DNA of 59,307 nucleotides from Flavobacteriaceae bacterium (lineage in GTDB: Bacteria; Bacteroidota; Bacteroidia; Flavobacteriales; Flavobacteriaceae): NCBI GenBank assembly GCA_024743095.1, contig JANSXF010000023.1, positions 1-59,307 on the forward strand, written 5' to 3'. Each line of letters opens with the position of its first letter. Position 1 is the first letter of the stretch. Made by a program: the position numbers and the translations under genes. Positions 45,107 to 53,454 of the stretch are shown piece by piece. The notes below the pieces were generated by a model that ran no database searches, was not told the DNA's origin, and saw only the letters and a list, made by a program, of their open reading frames with translations.

Positions 45107-45841
45107 ATGGAATACACCTATAACATAATCGACTCCGACGCGACCTCAAAGCTTCAGTTGCAGCTCTATTTGGAAGAGTATGAAGATTTGGTATGTGCAG
45201 GTGTGGACACCAGTGCTTCTGCCGGGCTTAATTCCATTTTAAAGTATAACCCAGATCTGGTGCTCATCAACCTAGGTGAAGATGGTATGGATTACTTTCA
45301 AATGATCACGGAGCTGAACCAATATATGCAAACGCTTCCTATTATAATAGGATATGCAAAAACCAAAAAATACGCCTACAATGCGATTAAGAGTGGTTTT
45401 TTTGATTATTGGATCTTGCCGCACAACGAGTTCGACATTAGAAAGACGATACTTCGATTAAGAAAATTACATCCACAACAAGATTTTCCATCGACCATTT
45501 GCCTGAAATCCTATAAGGACTACAGGTATTTGGACACCAAGAACATCCTATATCTTAAATCCGACAACAACACCACGGATTTCTACATGAAGGATGGAAC
45601 TGTGGTCAGCGCCTTTAAAACCCTGAAATCTTTTGAGGAAAAACTTCCAAAGGATTTTATTAGGGTACACCAAAGCTATATCCTTAATAGCCGCTACGTT
45701 TCCCGCATTAATTATGGAAAGTCCATTTGTAGCCTAAACCATGGTGAAGAGGAAGAACTTCCCTTCTCCAAAACCTATAAGGATAAGGTGGACCAATTAA
45801 AGGAAATGCTCTCCAAAACAGTGTCAAAAGCACTTAATTAG
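45107..45841 (+). CDS. LytTR transcription regulator with degenerate receiver domain
   Basis: A 244-residue regulator. Residues 1-120 align with a receiver domain and 130-235 with a LytTR DNA-binding domain (LDTKNILYLKSDNNTTDFYM, FIRVHQSYILNSRYVSRI). The receiver is not standard: the phosphoacceptor is Asn55 (PDLVLINLGEDGMD), the conserved Lys before Pro is Leu104 (YWILPH), and the Ser/Thr switch residue is not evident. Asp9 and Asp11 remain. It should not be phosphorylated by a kinase and may respond to a ligand or partner protein, or act constitutively. A 21-bp tandem repeat follows its stop. The ATG at 45107 is preferred over a TTG two codons upstream. Confidence 0.9.
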   Translation: MEYTYNIIDSDATSKLQLQLYLEEYEDLVCAGVDTSASAGLNSILKYNPDLVLINLGEDGMDYFQMITELNQYMQTLPIIIGYAKTKKYAYNAIKSGFFDYWILPHNEFDIRKTILRLRKLHPQQDFPSTICLKSYKDYRYLDTKNILYLKSDNNTTDFYMKDGTVVSAFKTLKSFEEKLPKDFIRVHQSYILNSRYVSRINYGKSICSLNHGEEEELPFSKTYKDKVDQLKEMLSKTVSKALN

Positions 45842-45846
45842 CAAAA

Positions 45847-45888
45847 TTCTTACAGATTACCGTAGAATTCTAACAGACAGCGGTAGAA
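45847..45888. promoter_or_regulatory. Tandem 21-bp direct repeat, probable LytTR operator
   Basis: Two adjacent 21-bp units, TTCTTACAGA-TTA-CCGTAGAA and TTCTAACAGA-CAG-CGGTAGAA, 16 of 21 identical, start 6 bp after the LytTR stop. Each holds an ACAGA core, so the cores are two helical turns apart on the same DNA face. AgrA-like LytTR regulators bind direct repeats with this 21-bp period. It lies 93 bp before the small lipoprotein gene. Confidence 0.65.
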
Positions 45889-45980
45889 TACTATTGCCTT
45901 TCCGCATATTTCCCTTCTGCCTCAAATGCCCAGTACTTTAGCTGCATAAACTTAATTATACATACCAAAAACCTATCATT

Positions 45981-46154
45981 ATGAAAAAAGTACTTAGCAT
46001 TTTAGCAATGGCATTATTAACCGTTGGATTCTACTCTTGTGAAACTGAAACCGACGTACAGGACACCGAAGCCATGTTCGAGCAATTGACTCTTGATCAA
46101 AATGCTACGGACGATGATGATGCCGCCGTAGATGGACGTGAAGATGATGAATAA
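45981..46154 (+). CDS. Small, very acidic lipoprotein
   Basis: A 57-residue open frame with a clear lipoprotein signal (MKKVLSILAM start, FYSC lipobox, Cys20). The 37 residues after the Cys are highly acidic: about 16 Asp/Glu, including four Asp in a row, and one Arg. I recognise no family. The signal peptide, the operator-like repeat upstream and the second small gene 8 bp downstream support that it is real. It may be a surface-exposed peptide, a signal precursor or a cation binder. Confidence 0.75.
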   Translation: MKKVLSILAMALLTVGFYSCETETDVQDTEAMFEQLTLDQNATDDDDAAVDGREDDE

Positions 46155-46162
46155 AAAGAATA

Positions 46163-46402
46163 ATGTTATCTAGTACCATAACCAACTTAGTAAGAAATAT
46201 AGTTTCAATATCCATCTTGTCAGTTGCACTTTTTTATCAAAAGGATGAATCTTTAATACCCAATAAAATTGTGCCTTTTCATAAAGATGATCAATTAAAA
46301 CGTTATCAAAAAAAGGTACTTAAAAACCGGGTTCATATCGGATTTTTAAAACACAGCGCGGTCAGATTAGAGCAAACTGTCAACGATAGTCGCGAACTTT
46401 AA
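46163..46402 (+). CDS. Small basic membrane-anchored or secreted peptide
   Basis: A 79-residue frame that starts 8 bp after the acidic lipoprotein stop. The N-terminal 25 residues are hydrophobic (NIVSISILSVALFY) and the rest is basic (LKRYQKKVLKNRVHIGFLKH). No cleavage motif is obvious, so it may stay anchored. I know no family. The opposite charge to its neighbour suggests the two may bind each other. It ends just before a terminator. Confidence 0.6.
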   Translation: MLSSTITNLVRNIVSISILSVALFYQKDESLIPNKIVPFHKDDQLKRYQKKVLKNRVHIGFLKHSAVRLEQTVNDSREL

Positions 46403-46424
46403 TTTAATATTGAACATACAACTC

Positions 46425-46457
46425 AGCCCCAAACTTTAAAGATTTGGGGCTTTTTTT
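46425..46457 (+). terminator. Intrinsic terminator after the small-peptide pair
   Basis: AGCCCCAAA and TTTGGGGCT form a perfect 9-bp stem followed by seven T. It separates the small-peptide transcript from the histidine kinase gene. Confidence 0.88.
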
Positions 46458-46490
46458 GTTAACTTGAATATATAAACGAACCAAATCAGT

Positions 46491-48575
46491 GTGAAAAACG
46501 GAATCCTTTTACTACTAATCATGCTATTTTTTGGATGCTCCCAGCAACAGCCCAAAAAGGAAGCTTCTTCTAACTCAGAATTGGATTCCATCCAAGAGCT
46601 TATAAAGATTGCTAGGCTATCCAAGGAATTGTCCTTAGAAAACCGAAAGGCCTACCTAAAAGAAGCCGAGACCAAGGTAATGGCATTACCAAAGGACACC
46701 ACCAAACTGGAACAGCTTTCGAAGGTTTCGCTGGCCTACATGAAACTTAGAGACTCCTCGGGTTTTAGACAATCTAATGCTAAATTATTAAAATTATCAG
46801 AAGATATTGGTGTAGACAGAATGCTTGGTTATTCCCACTGGGATTTAGCAATTTTTTTGCAATCCCACGGAATAATGGACAGTGCTTTTTATCACTATCA
46901 AAAAGCATTGAAAAGCTTTGAGAAATCACCAAAAGATTCCACTTCACAATCCCTCAAAGCTAGAATGTTGTACGGCATGGCACGGGTTCAGGATTCGTAT
47001 AAAGATTACTTAGGCGGGGAAATCAGCGCCACCGCCGCCATAAAAATTTTTGATGAGCTTGATGACAATTACAGGCTGTACAATACTTATAATATCTTAG
47101 GCATTCTGGCAAATGGTATGGGCAATAGTGAAAAATCAATCGAATCCTATAGCAAAGCCAAAGAATACTTGATGAAGTCAAACAGATTAGATAAGAATAT
47201 GCTTTTGTGGAGAATCCAGAATAACATAGCTAGTGTTTATCTTAATTCCAGTGATTTCCCACAAGCAAAAAAGGCCTATAATGAATTACTTTCTGATGAA
47301 AATTTAAAAGAAAAACTCCCCGAAATATATGAAAAAGCTTTAGGCAGTTTTGCTTATTCCATTCTCAAGGTCGACGGCGATACGGAACAAGCCGAGGAGC
47401 TTTTAAACGAAGCATTCATCATCAATGCCCAAAACGGGGATATCTATGATAAGGCAAGGCTCCATTACTACTACGCAGAGGTATTGGCCACCAAAGGAGA
47501 CACCCTACAGGCCATTGCACAAACCAACGAGTCGTATACCATTGCCAAGGAAACCTATAACAATGACCGTTCATTGGACGCCCTAAAATTATTGACCAAA
47601 CTGGATACCTCCAAGGCCTCTGCCTACGCGGAAGAGTACTACCAATTGAACGAGACCATAAGCGAGGAAGAACGCACCAAAAGGGATAAATTTGCTCGTA
47701 TACGGTTGGAAACCGACGAAATTATAGAAGAAAACCAAATCCTGACCAAAGAGAAACAGGTATGGGTATACTCCGCTATATTACTGATTATCTTTGGCAT
47801 AGGGTTTATGGTCATGGTCTCTCTCTATGTGAACAACAACCAGTTAAAGTTTAAACAAAAACAACAGGAAAGCAACCAAGAAATCTACAACCTCATGCTT
47901 TCCCAGCAAGGTAAATTTGAAGAAGGCAAACAATTGGAACAAAAACGGATCTCCGAAGAACTGCACGACGGAATATTGGGGGAAATGTTGGGAATACGCC
48001 TAATATTGAGCGGTCTCAACGAACGTGAGGACCCTGCTTCCATACAACAGCGCGCGTCCCTTATAGAAAAATTACGCGAACTGGAAGAAGAAATCAGAAC
48101 CATTTCACATGAACTGAACCACGCAGCATACAAAAAATTTCATAATTTTATCGTGTCTCTTAAAAACATGATCGACGAGATTGAAAAATCTTCCGGTATT
48201 TTGTGCTCTTTTACTTATGACCCGGAATTACATTGGGACGATTTATTGGGGGACATTAAGATCAATGCTTATAGGATTATTCAGGAATCGCTGAAAAATT
48301 GTGTAAAACACGCTAAAAGTGAGCATGTTGCCATTTCGTTCCATGCCATGGACGATAAGTTAAAGCTGACCATAACAGATGATGGCGTTGGTTTTGACGT
48401 CAACAAGAAGAAAAAAGGAATCGGTTTGAGAAACATTATCTCAAGGGTGAAAAAAATAAAGGGAACTCTGGATATTGACAGTAAACGGGGCCAGGGAACT
48501 TCGATTAAAATTCTGATACCCGCAAAATACATGGATGTAAAAATACCAGATGAACCTAAATTAATGAATGCTTAA
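46491..48575 (+). CDS. TPR sensor histidine kinase (HisKA_3), lipoprotein-type N-terminus
   Basis: A 694-residue kinase. It starts at GTG with a lipoprotein signal (ILLLLIMLFFGCSQQQ). Residues about 80-380 are TPR-like repeats on the periplasmic side; one membrane helix at about 423-447 (SAILLIIFGIGFMVMVSL); a coiled coil; HisKA_3 with the phospho-His in SEELHDGILGEMLGIR (about 487); and HATPase_c with N-box QESLKNCVKHA, G1 DDGVGFD and G2 KGIGLRNI. It should signal to the response regulator that follows. A lipid anchor and a membrane helix in one kinase is a Bacteroidota trait. TPRs suggest it senses a peptide or protein. Confidence 0.92.
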   Translation: MKNGILLLLIMLFFGCSQQQPKKEASSNSELDSIQELIKIARLSKELSLENRKAYLKEAETKVMALPKDTTKLEQLSKVSLAYMKLRDSSGFRQSNAKLLKLSEDIGVDRMLGYSHWDLAIFLQSHGIMDSAFYHYQKALKSFEKSPKDSTSQSLKARMLYGMARVQDSYKDYLGGEISATAAIKIFDELDDNYRLYNTYNILGILANGMGNSEKSIESYSKAKEYLMKSNRLDKNMLLWRIQNNIASVYLNSSDFPQAKKAYNELLSDENLKEKLPEIYEKALGSFAYSILKVDGDTEQAEELLNEAFIINAQNGDIYDKARLHYYYAEVLATKGDTLQAIAQTNESYTIAKETYNNDRSLDALKLLTKLDTSKASAYAEEYYQLNETISEEERTKRDKFARIRLETDEIIEENQILTKEKQVWVYSAILLIIFGIGFMVMVSLYVNNNQLKFKQKQQESNQEIYNLMLSQQGKFEEGKQLEQKRISEELHDGILGEMLGIRLILSGLNEREDPASIQQRASLIEKLRELEEEIRTISHELNHAAYKKFHNFIVSLKNMIDEIEKSSGILCSFTYDPELHWDDLLGDIKINAYRIIQESLKNCVKHAKSEHVAISFHAMDDKLKLTITDDGVGFDVNKKKKGIGLRNIISRVKKIKGTLDIDSKRGQGTSIKILIPAKYMDVKIPDEPKLMNA

Positions 48576-48603
48576 CTCCCAAAATACAATAATAGAACCT
48601 ACC

Positions 48604-49272
48604 ATGAAAACACTGAGAATACTGGCCATAGACGACCACGAAATGACGATGCTCGGGTATAAATTTATACTTGAGGGCATTAATTTTGATGGCTATACCA
48701 TTATTGTAGATACAGCTACATCCTACCATACCGGCAAAAAGCTCATCGAGGATTCGGTGAACACCTTTCAGTACGATATTTTGTTTTTGGACGTCCAACT
48801 GTTCGCCCCGAACGAAGACCAACCCTACACAGGCGAAGACTTGGGCATTTTGGCCCGAAAGATTGTACCCAATAGCAAGATTGTTTTCATGTCCTCTTTT
48901 AGTGATAATTTTAGGATCAACAGTATCTTAAAGTCCGTTGACCCCGACGGTTATTTGGTAAAAACAGACATAGACCCAAAAACACTGGAAGATGCCGTAA
49001 AGACCATAATGCTTGACCCCCCCTATTATTCTTCGAAAGCCCTTGGGGCCATTAGAAAGAAAATGGCCAACGATATAGAAATAGACGAAAAGGACAAACA
49101 GATACTTTATCATCTTTCCAAAGGAACCAAGAACAAAGATCTTGAGAAGTTCATTAGGCTCTCCCCCTCTTCCATTGAAAATAGAAAGAGACATTTAAAA
49201 ACACTTTTTGGAACAGAGAACGAGAACGATTTGGCCCTCATATTAGCTGCAAAAAACAGAGGTTTCATCTAG
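48604..49272 (+). CDS. Response regulator with C-terminal helix-turn-helix
   Basis: A 222-residue regulator, 28 bp after the kinase. The receiver is complete: Asp10-Asp11, phospho-Asp63 (DILFLDVQ), Ser97/98 and Lys120 (GYLVKTD). An insert of about ten residues follows Asp63 (APNEDQPYTGED), which is unusual. The C-terminal HTH (LSKGTKNKDLEKFIRLSPSS) is LuxR-like but divergent. An in-frame ATG at 48568 inside the kinase end would add 12 residues; the ATG at 48604 starts at the first beta strand and is preferred. Confidence 0.9.
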   Translation: MKTLRILAIDDHEMTMLGYKFILEGINFDGYTIIVDTATSYHTGKKLIEDSVNTFQYDILFLDVQLFAPNEDQPYTGEDLGILARKIVPNSKIVFMSSFSDNFRINSILKSVDPDGYLVKTDIDPKTLEDAVKTIMLDPPYYSSKALGAIRKKMANDIEIDEKDKQILYHLSKGTKNKDLEKFIRLSPSSIENRKRHLKTLFGTENENDLALILAAKNRGFI

Positions 49273-49369
49273 AAGGGCCATCATTTTTCATCGGACTCAA
49301 AATCATTTTGTGGTTGGTTTTGAAAAAATTTTTCAAAAAAATCCTACAAACAAGGGAAAATCCCTAGAA

Positions 49370-49418
49370 TTTTTAAGGGTAATCTGCAATCCCATGCAAA
49401 AGATTCATCCTAACTTTA
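49370..49418 (+). promoter_or_regulatory. Shared 21-bp promoter element and -7-like box, copy 2
   Basis: TTTTTAAGGG, then T, AA, T, CTGCAAT occupies 49370-49390. Exactly 20 bp further is TAACTTTA (49411-49418). The element differs at two of 21 bases from the one before the LytTR gene, with the same spacing to the TAACTT box. It precedes the unknown gene at 49454 by 63 bp. Confidence 0.6.
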
Positions 49419-49453
49419 TGTTGAAAGAATAGTAAGAATTCAATCAACACCAC

Positions 49454-50119
49454 ATGTCATCACCAAAAAGATCAAAAAGAGGTTATAAATACACTGGTCC
49501 AAAAACCTATGAGGCCACAGATGGACTGGACGATTTTCTTAGAGTTCTAGAAAAGTATTTTTTTGCGACCGCAAAGGTAAAGTGCAAACATGATTCCCTG
49601 AACAATAGAACAGATCTTATTATAGATTTGTACCATAATTTTGGGATTACCGAATGTCTCAGGCACTTCAACAATGGTGATTGGGGCGGAAATAACGTTA
49701 CCGAGGAAAGTCACTCCGACATATCTTCCTCGATCAATAAAGCGTTGCAAGTACTTAACCGGGAAAGTACATATCCAACTGATATCCTGGAACTTTCGAT
49801 GCATTTTAAAGACACTTCCATAATCATCTCACGATTGTACCGACACAGTATTTCCAAACATGCTAGCGAAATATTGTCCGACATTGGAAAACACTTTGTG
49901 TATTTTACCAAAGGGTTGACGGAAATGCCCTATGAAGTCTTCGTACCTATATTTGAGGACACATCCTTACAGGGCCACCGATCCAAAATAAATGTGGAAA
50001 CCAGCTATAATAATTACTGGGGACTTTATTTTGACAAAGGGAATCAAGAACACGAGGCTTTGATTTACTCCCTTCAACAAAAGAAATTTTACGAGGAAAG
50101 CATATTTCTCTTCGAATAA
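49454..50119 (+). CDS. Protein of unknown function in the LytTR/kinase locus
   Basis: A soluble protein of 221 residues with no signal peptide. It starts with a basic stretch (SPKRSKRGYKYTGPKTY) and has a mix of helices (DFLRVLEKYFFATAKVKC, INKALQVLNRESTYPTDI) and strands near the end. I recognise no domain; KRGYKYTGPKTY could be a nucleic acid-binding tail. It shares a promoter element with the LytTR gene, so the two may be controlled together. It converges on glyA with 16 bp between them. Confidence 0.75.
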   Translation: MSSPKRSKRGYKYTGPKTYEATDGLDDFLRVLEKYFFATAKVKCKHDSLNNRTDLIIDLYHNFGITECLRHFNNGDWGGNNVTEESHSDISSSINKALQVLNRESTYPTDILELSMHFKDTSIIISRLYRHSISKHASEILSDIGKHFVYFTKGLTEMPYEVFVPIFEDTSLQGHRSKINVETSYNNYWGLYFDKGNQEHEALIYSLQQKKFYEESIFLFE

Positions 50120-50135
50120 TATTTTTTAGCAAATA

Positions 50136-51419
50136 CTAAGCACTGAACAAAGGTCGCGACTTCATCAAGTCGTTGACCTTTTGTTTTATTTCGGCTACCT
50201 TATTATCGTTATTGGCATCGGTGATGATTTCATCAATAAAGCCCACAACAGTCTCCATATCCTCTTCCTTAAGACCTCTAGTGGTAATGGCAGAAGTACC
50301 AAAACGTATTCCAGAGGTAATGAACGGTGATTTATCATCAAAAGGCACCATGTTCTTGTTTGCAGTGATGTCGGCTTTAACCAACACTTCCTCCGCTTCC
50401 TTACCAGAAATATCCTTGTTGCGAAGATCTATCAACATCATATGGTTGTCCGTGCCCCCGGAAATCACTTTATAATCCTTGCCCATAAAGGCTTTGGCCA
50501 TAGCGGCGGCGTTTTTCTTTACCTGAACCATGTAGTGCAAGTATTCATCTGTAAGTGCTTCCCCAAAGGCAATGGCCTTGGCTGCGATAATATGCTCCAA
50601 TGGACCACCTTGATTACCTGGGAACACCGCCAAATCAAGTAAAGCGGACATTTTTCTCAAGTTGCCGTTCTTTAGTTTGATGCCAAATGGATTATCGAAG
50701 TTCTCTCCCATCAAAATAAGACCTCCACGTGGGCCACGTAAGGTTTTATGGGTAGTGGTTGTAACAATGTGGCAATGCGGGATAGGGTCGTTCAAAATAC
50801 CCTTGGCTATCAAACCTGCAGGGTGTGAAATATCGGCCAACAAAATAGCACCTACACTATCAGCTATCTCACGGAATCTTTTAAAATCCATATCCCTTGA
50901 GTAGGCAGATGCACCAGCAATGATCAATTTCGGCTTTTCCTTGTCCGCAATCTCTTGAATTTTATCATAATTAAGCATACCGGTCTCTTCATCAACCCCA
51001 TAAAAAACCGGGTTGTACAATTTTCCTGAGAAATTCACGGGCGAACCATGGGTCAAGTGTCCTCCATGGGACAAATCGAAACCTAAAATTTTATCTCCTG
51101 CGTTAAGACAAGCGTGGTAAACCGATGCATTGGCCTGTGAACCGGAATGGGGCTGCACGTTCGCATATTCAGCTCCAAAAAGTTCCTTGGCACGGTCAAT
51201 GGCCAACTGCTCCACTTGGTCAACAACTTCGCAACCTCCATAATAGCGCTTTCCAGGATATCCTTCGGCATATTTGTTTGTAAGTACGGAGCCAGCAGCT
51301 TCCATTACCTGCGGACTTACAAAGTTTTCGGAAGCTATCAGTTCAATACCCTCCAACTGTCTTTCCTTTTCTTGTGCTATAAGTTCAAAAATCTTCTGGT
51401 CTCGTTGCATGTTGCCCAT
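50136..51419 (-). CDS. glyA: Serine hydroxymethyltransferase
   Basis: GlyA converts serine and tetrahydrofolate to glycine and methylene-tetrahydrofolate with PLP. The 427 residues carry [70 protein letters not shown], the PLP lysine in [17 protein letters not shown] and [17 protein letters not shown]. The start may be 51419 or the ATG at 51410. It is transcribed alone. Confidence 0.97.
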   Translation of the reverse strand: MGNMQRDQKIFELIAQEKERQLEGIELIASENFVSPQVMEAAGSVLTNKYAEGYPGKRYYGGCEVVDQVEQLAIDRAKELFGAEYANVQPHSGSQANASVYHACLNAGDKILGFDLSHGGHLTHGSPVNFSGKLYNPVFYGVDEETGMLNYDKIQEIADKEKPKLIIAGASAYSRDMDFKRFREIADSVGAILLADISHPAGLIAKGILNDPIPHCHIVTTTTHKTLRGPRGGLILMGENFDNPFGIKLKNGNLRKMSALLDLAVFPGNQGGPLEHIIAAKAIAFGEALTDEYLHYMVQVKKNAAAMAKAFMGKDYKVISGGTDNHMMLIDLRNKDISGKEAEEVLVKADITANKNMVPFDDKSPFITSGIRFGTSAITTRGLKEEDMETVVGFIDEIITDANNDNKVAEIKQKVNDLMKSRPLFSA

Positions 51420-51661
51420 TGTTTGATTAAGGGCGTAAAATTACAAATTGAAAGGGGATTTCCATCTATAAAAATAGTGTTGGAACGTTATTTTATTAAA
51501 CGACAATTAACAATTCTGTGAAAAAGTTAAATCTTGTACAGTCCGCCATTTCAAAAGGGTCTTTATTAAAAATATACTACAATCACCCCTTTTTCGTTTA
51601 TAGGAAGAGGATTTTTGGCACAGCTATTGAATTCCACATAACAACCATAAAGTTGACCCAA

Positions 51662-52846
51662 ATGAAAAAACTTTTACTCTTAACCACAGTTTTAGTTCTT
51701 GCTGCATGTGGCGGTGTCAAGAAAACCCAAGAGGCCCTAAACACGGGCAACTATGGGACTGCCATGAACAAGGCCATTAAAAACCTTGCGGAAAACAAGA
51801 CCAAAAAAGGCCATCAGGAATACATATTGCTACTGGAAGAGGCTTTTGCCAAGAATGCGGCAAGGGAGCAACAGGAAATCTCCTTTCTTCAGAACGATGG
51901 CAATCCGGCCAATTTGGAGACCGTCTACAACAAATATTTACAGCTAAAACAGATTCAGCAACGCATAAGGCCTTTGCTTCCACTCTATATTAATGATGAA
52001 GGCAGAACGGCCGAGTTCAAATTTGTAAACTACGACAATCAAATTTTGAACACCAAGGACGACCTTTCCGACCATTTATATCAAACCGCGTTGGATCTTT
52101 TGGTCTCGGCGAAATACAAAACAGATTATAGAAGCGCTTACGAAGACCTTAAGTATTTGCAAGAAATAAATCCAGGCTACAGGGAAACCGTGTCAAAAAT
52201 GGATGAGGCCTACAACAAAGGGCTTGAATTTGTAAGGGTTGATATTGCAAATCAAACACAACAGATAATTCCAGAACGTTTGGAATCGGAACTATTGGAT
52301 TTCAATGCCTTTGGAATTGATAACTTCTGGCTACAATACCATACCAATCCTTTGGCCAATGTTACGTATGATTACGCAATGAACCTTGATTTTATGGAAA
52401 TCAACGTATCTCCGGAGCGAATCAACGAAACACAGGTTATCAAAGAAAGACAAATCAAAGATGGCTGGGAATATCTCTTGGACCGCGAAGGTAACGTCGT
52501 AAAAGATAGCTTAGGGAACAAGATAAAAATTGACAAGATGCGCACGGTAACCTGTAAATTGTTTCAGTTCACACAAACAAAGACCGCACAGATTGGCGCC
52601 AAGATAAGTTTTACAGACTTGCGAAACGGGCAGGTAATCAACTCCTACCCCCTATCAAGCGAATTCCTGTTCGAGCATATTTTCGCCAATTATCAAGGTG
52701 ATAAAAGAGCTTTGGAAGATGACTTAATGCTATACTTGAACGCAAGGGAAGTTCCCTTTCCTTCCAATGAGCAAATGGTGTACGATGCGGGCGAAGACCT
52801 GAAATTACGACTCAAGAGCATCGTCTCAAAATATCAGTTTAACTAA
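51662..52846 (+). CDS. Lipoprotein of unknown function
   Basis: A 394-residue lipoprotein (LLLLTTVLVLAACGG). The N-terminal half is helical with a TPR-like start (TQEALNTGNYGTAMNKAIKN); the C-terminal half is beta-rich (VNVSPERINETQVIKERQ-type strands, ISFTDLRNGQVINSYPLSSE). No domain is recognised. The ATG at 51662 puts the signal at the start, although the frame is open from 51518. Confidence 0.8.
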   Translation: MKKLLLLTTVLVLAACGGVKKTQEALNTGNYGTAMNKAIKNLAENKTKKGHQEYILLLEEAFAKNAAREQQEISFLQNDGNPANLETVYNKYLQLKQIQQRIRPLLPLYINDEGRTAEFKFVNYDNQILNTKDDLSDHLYQTALDLLVSAKYKTDYRSAYEDLKYLQEINPGYRETVSKMDEAYNKGLEFVRVDIANQTQQIIPERLESELLDFNAFGIDNFWLQYHTNPLANVTYDYAMNLDFMEINVSPERINETQVIKERQIKDGWEYLLDREGNVVKDSLGNKIKIDKMRTVTCKLFQFTQTKTAQIGAKISFTDLRNGQVINSYPLSSEFLFEHIFANYQGDKRALEDDLMLYLNAREVPFPSNEQMVYDAGEDLKLRLKSIVSKYQFN

Positions 52847-52922
52847 AAAATTGTGCCACCGATCGCCAGTCGAGATGTCTTAAATTCTTGACCACGCCCG
52901 AACTGACATACACTGCTTTTTT

Positions 52923-53312
52923 TTATAGATACTTCGTAAAGTCCGTATCCGAAATGTCACCATGCGAAGTATGAAAAACTACTTCTCCATTTTTGATCAC
53001 CAACAATTGTGGTGATTCGTGCCGAACGTCAAACTTATCTTCGATTGTATTGGACACATCCCTATGGTGCTGTATTGTTAAAAAATAGAGATCGATATCC
53101 AGATCCATATTATACGATTCAGAAAACATGTTCAATACCATCCTGCTGATACCGCAGGTGCTGGAGTGCTTATAAATTACCTGAGGTTTGCTTTTTGAGC
53201 TTTCCACAATCGCTTCCAATTGAGCTATGGACCCCAATTGAATCCACGGTAATTCTTTCCTTTCTTTCTTCGTCCCATCCTTCTTTCCGAAGACGCTGTC
53301 AAATATTCCCAT
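52923..53312 (-). CDS. ytxJ: YtxJ-like bacillithiol-system redox protein
   Basis: A 129-residue monothiol thioredoxin-like protein. The family motif around the active cysteine is seen in VIYKHSSTCGISRMVLNMF (TCGIS, where relatives have TCPIS), followed by VRHESPQLLVIKNGEVVFHT. YtxJ/BrxC is thought to remove bacillithiol from mixed disulfides in Firmicutes and Bacteroidota, so this organism probably makes bacillithiol. It is transcribed alone and divergent from clpB. Confidence 0.88.
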   Translation of the reverse strand: MGIFDSVFGKKDGTKKERKELPWIQLGSIAQLEAIVESSKSKPQVIYKHSSTCGISRMVLNMFSESYNMDLDIDLYFLTIQHHRDVSNTIEDKFDVRHESPQLLVIKNGEVVFHTSHGDISDTDFTKYL

Positions 53313-53398
53313 AGTACAAATTTATGGGATATGTCGCAAGCAAACAAAAAGCTTACAACTGACTAAATGTCTTGCCATTCCTGGTTTTATCAGCCATT

Positions 53399-53427
53399 TT
53401 GACGGTTCGAATCTATTGGTAAGGTTG
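53399..53427 (+). promoter_or_regulatory. Possible clpB promoter
   Basis: TTG at 53399-53401, 18 bp, TAAGGTTG at 53420-53427 (one change from TAnnTTTG), 27 bp before the ATG. The spacing is slightly short, so this is a moderate call. Confidence 0.4.
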
Positions 53428-53454
53428 TTGACATATCAGAGGAAAACAACGACT

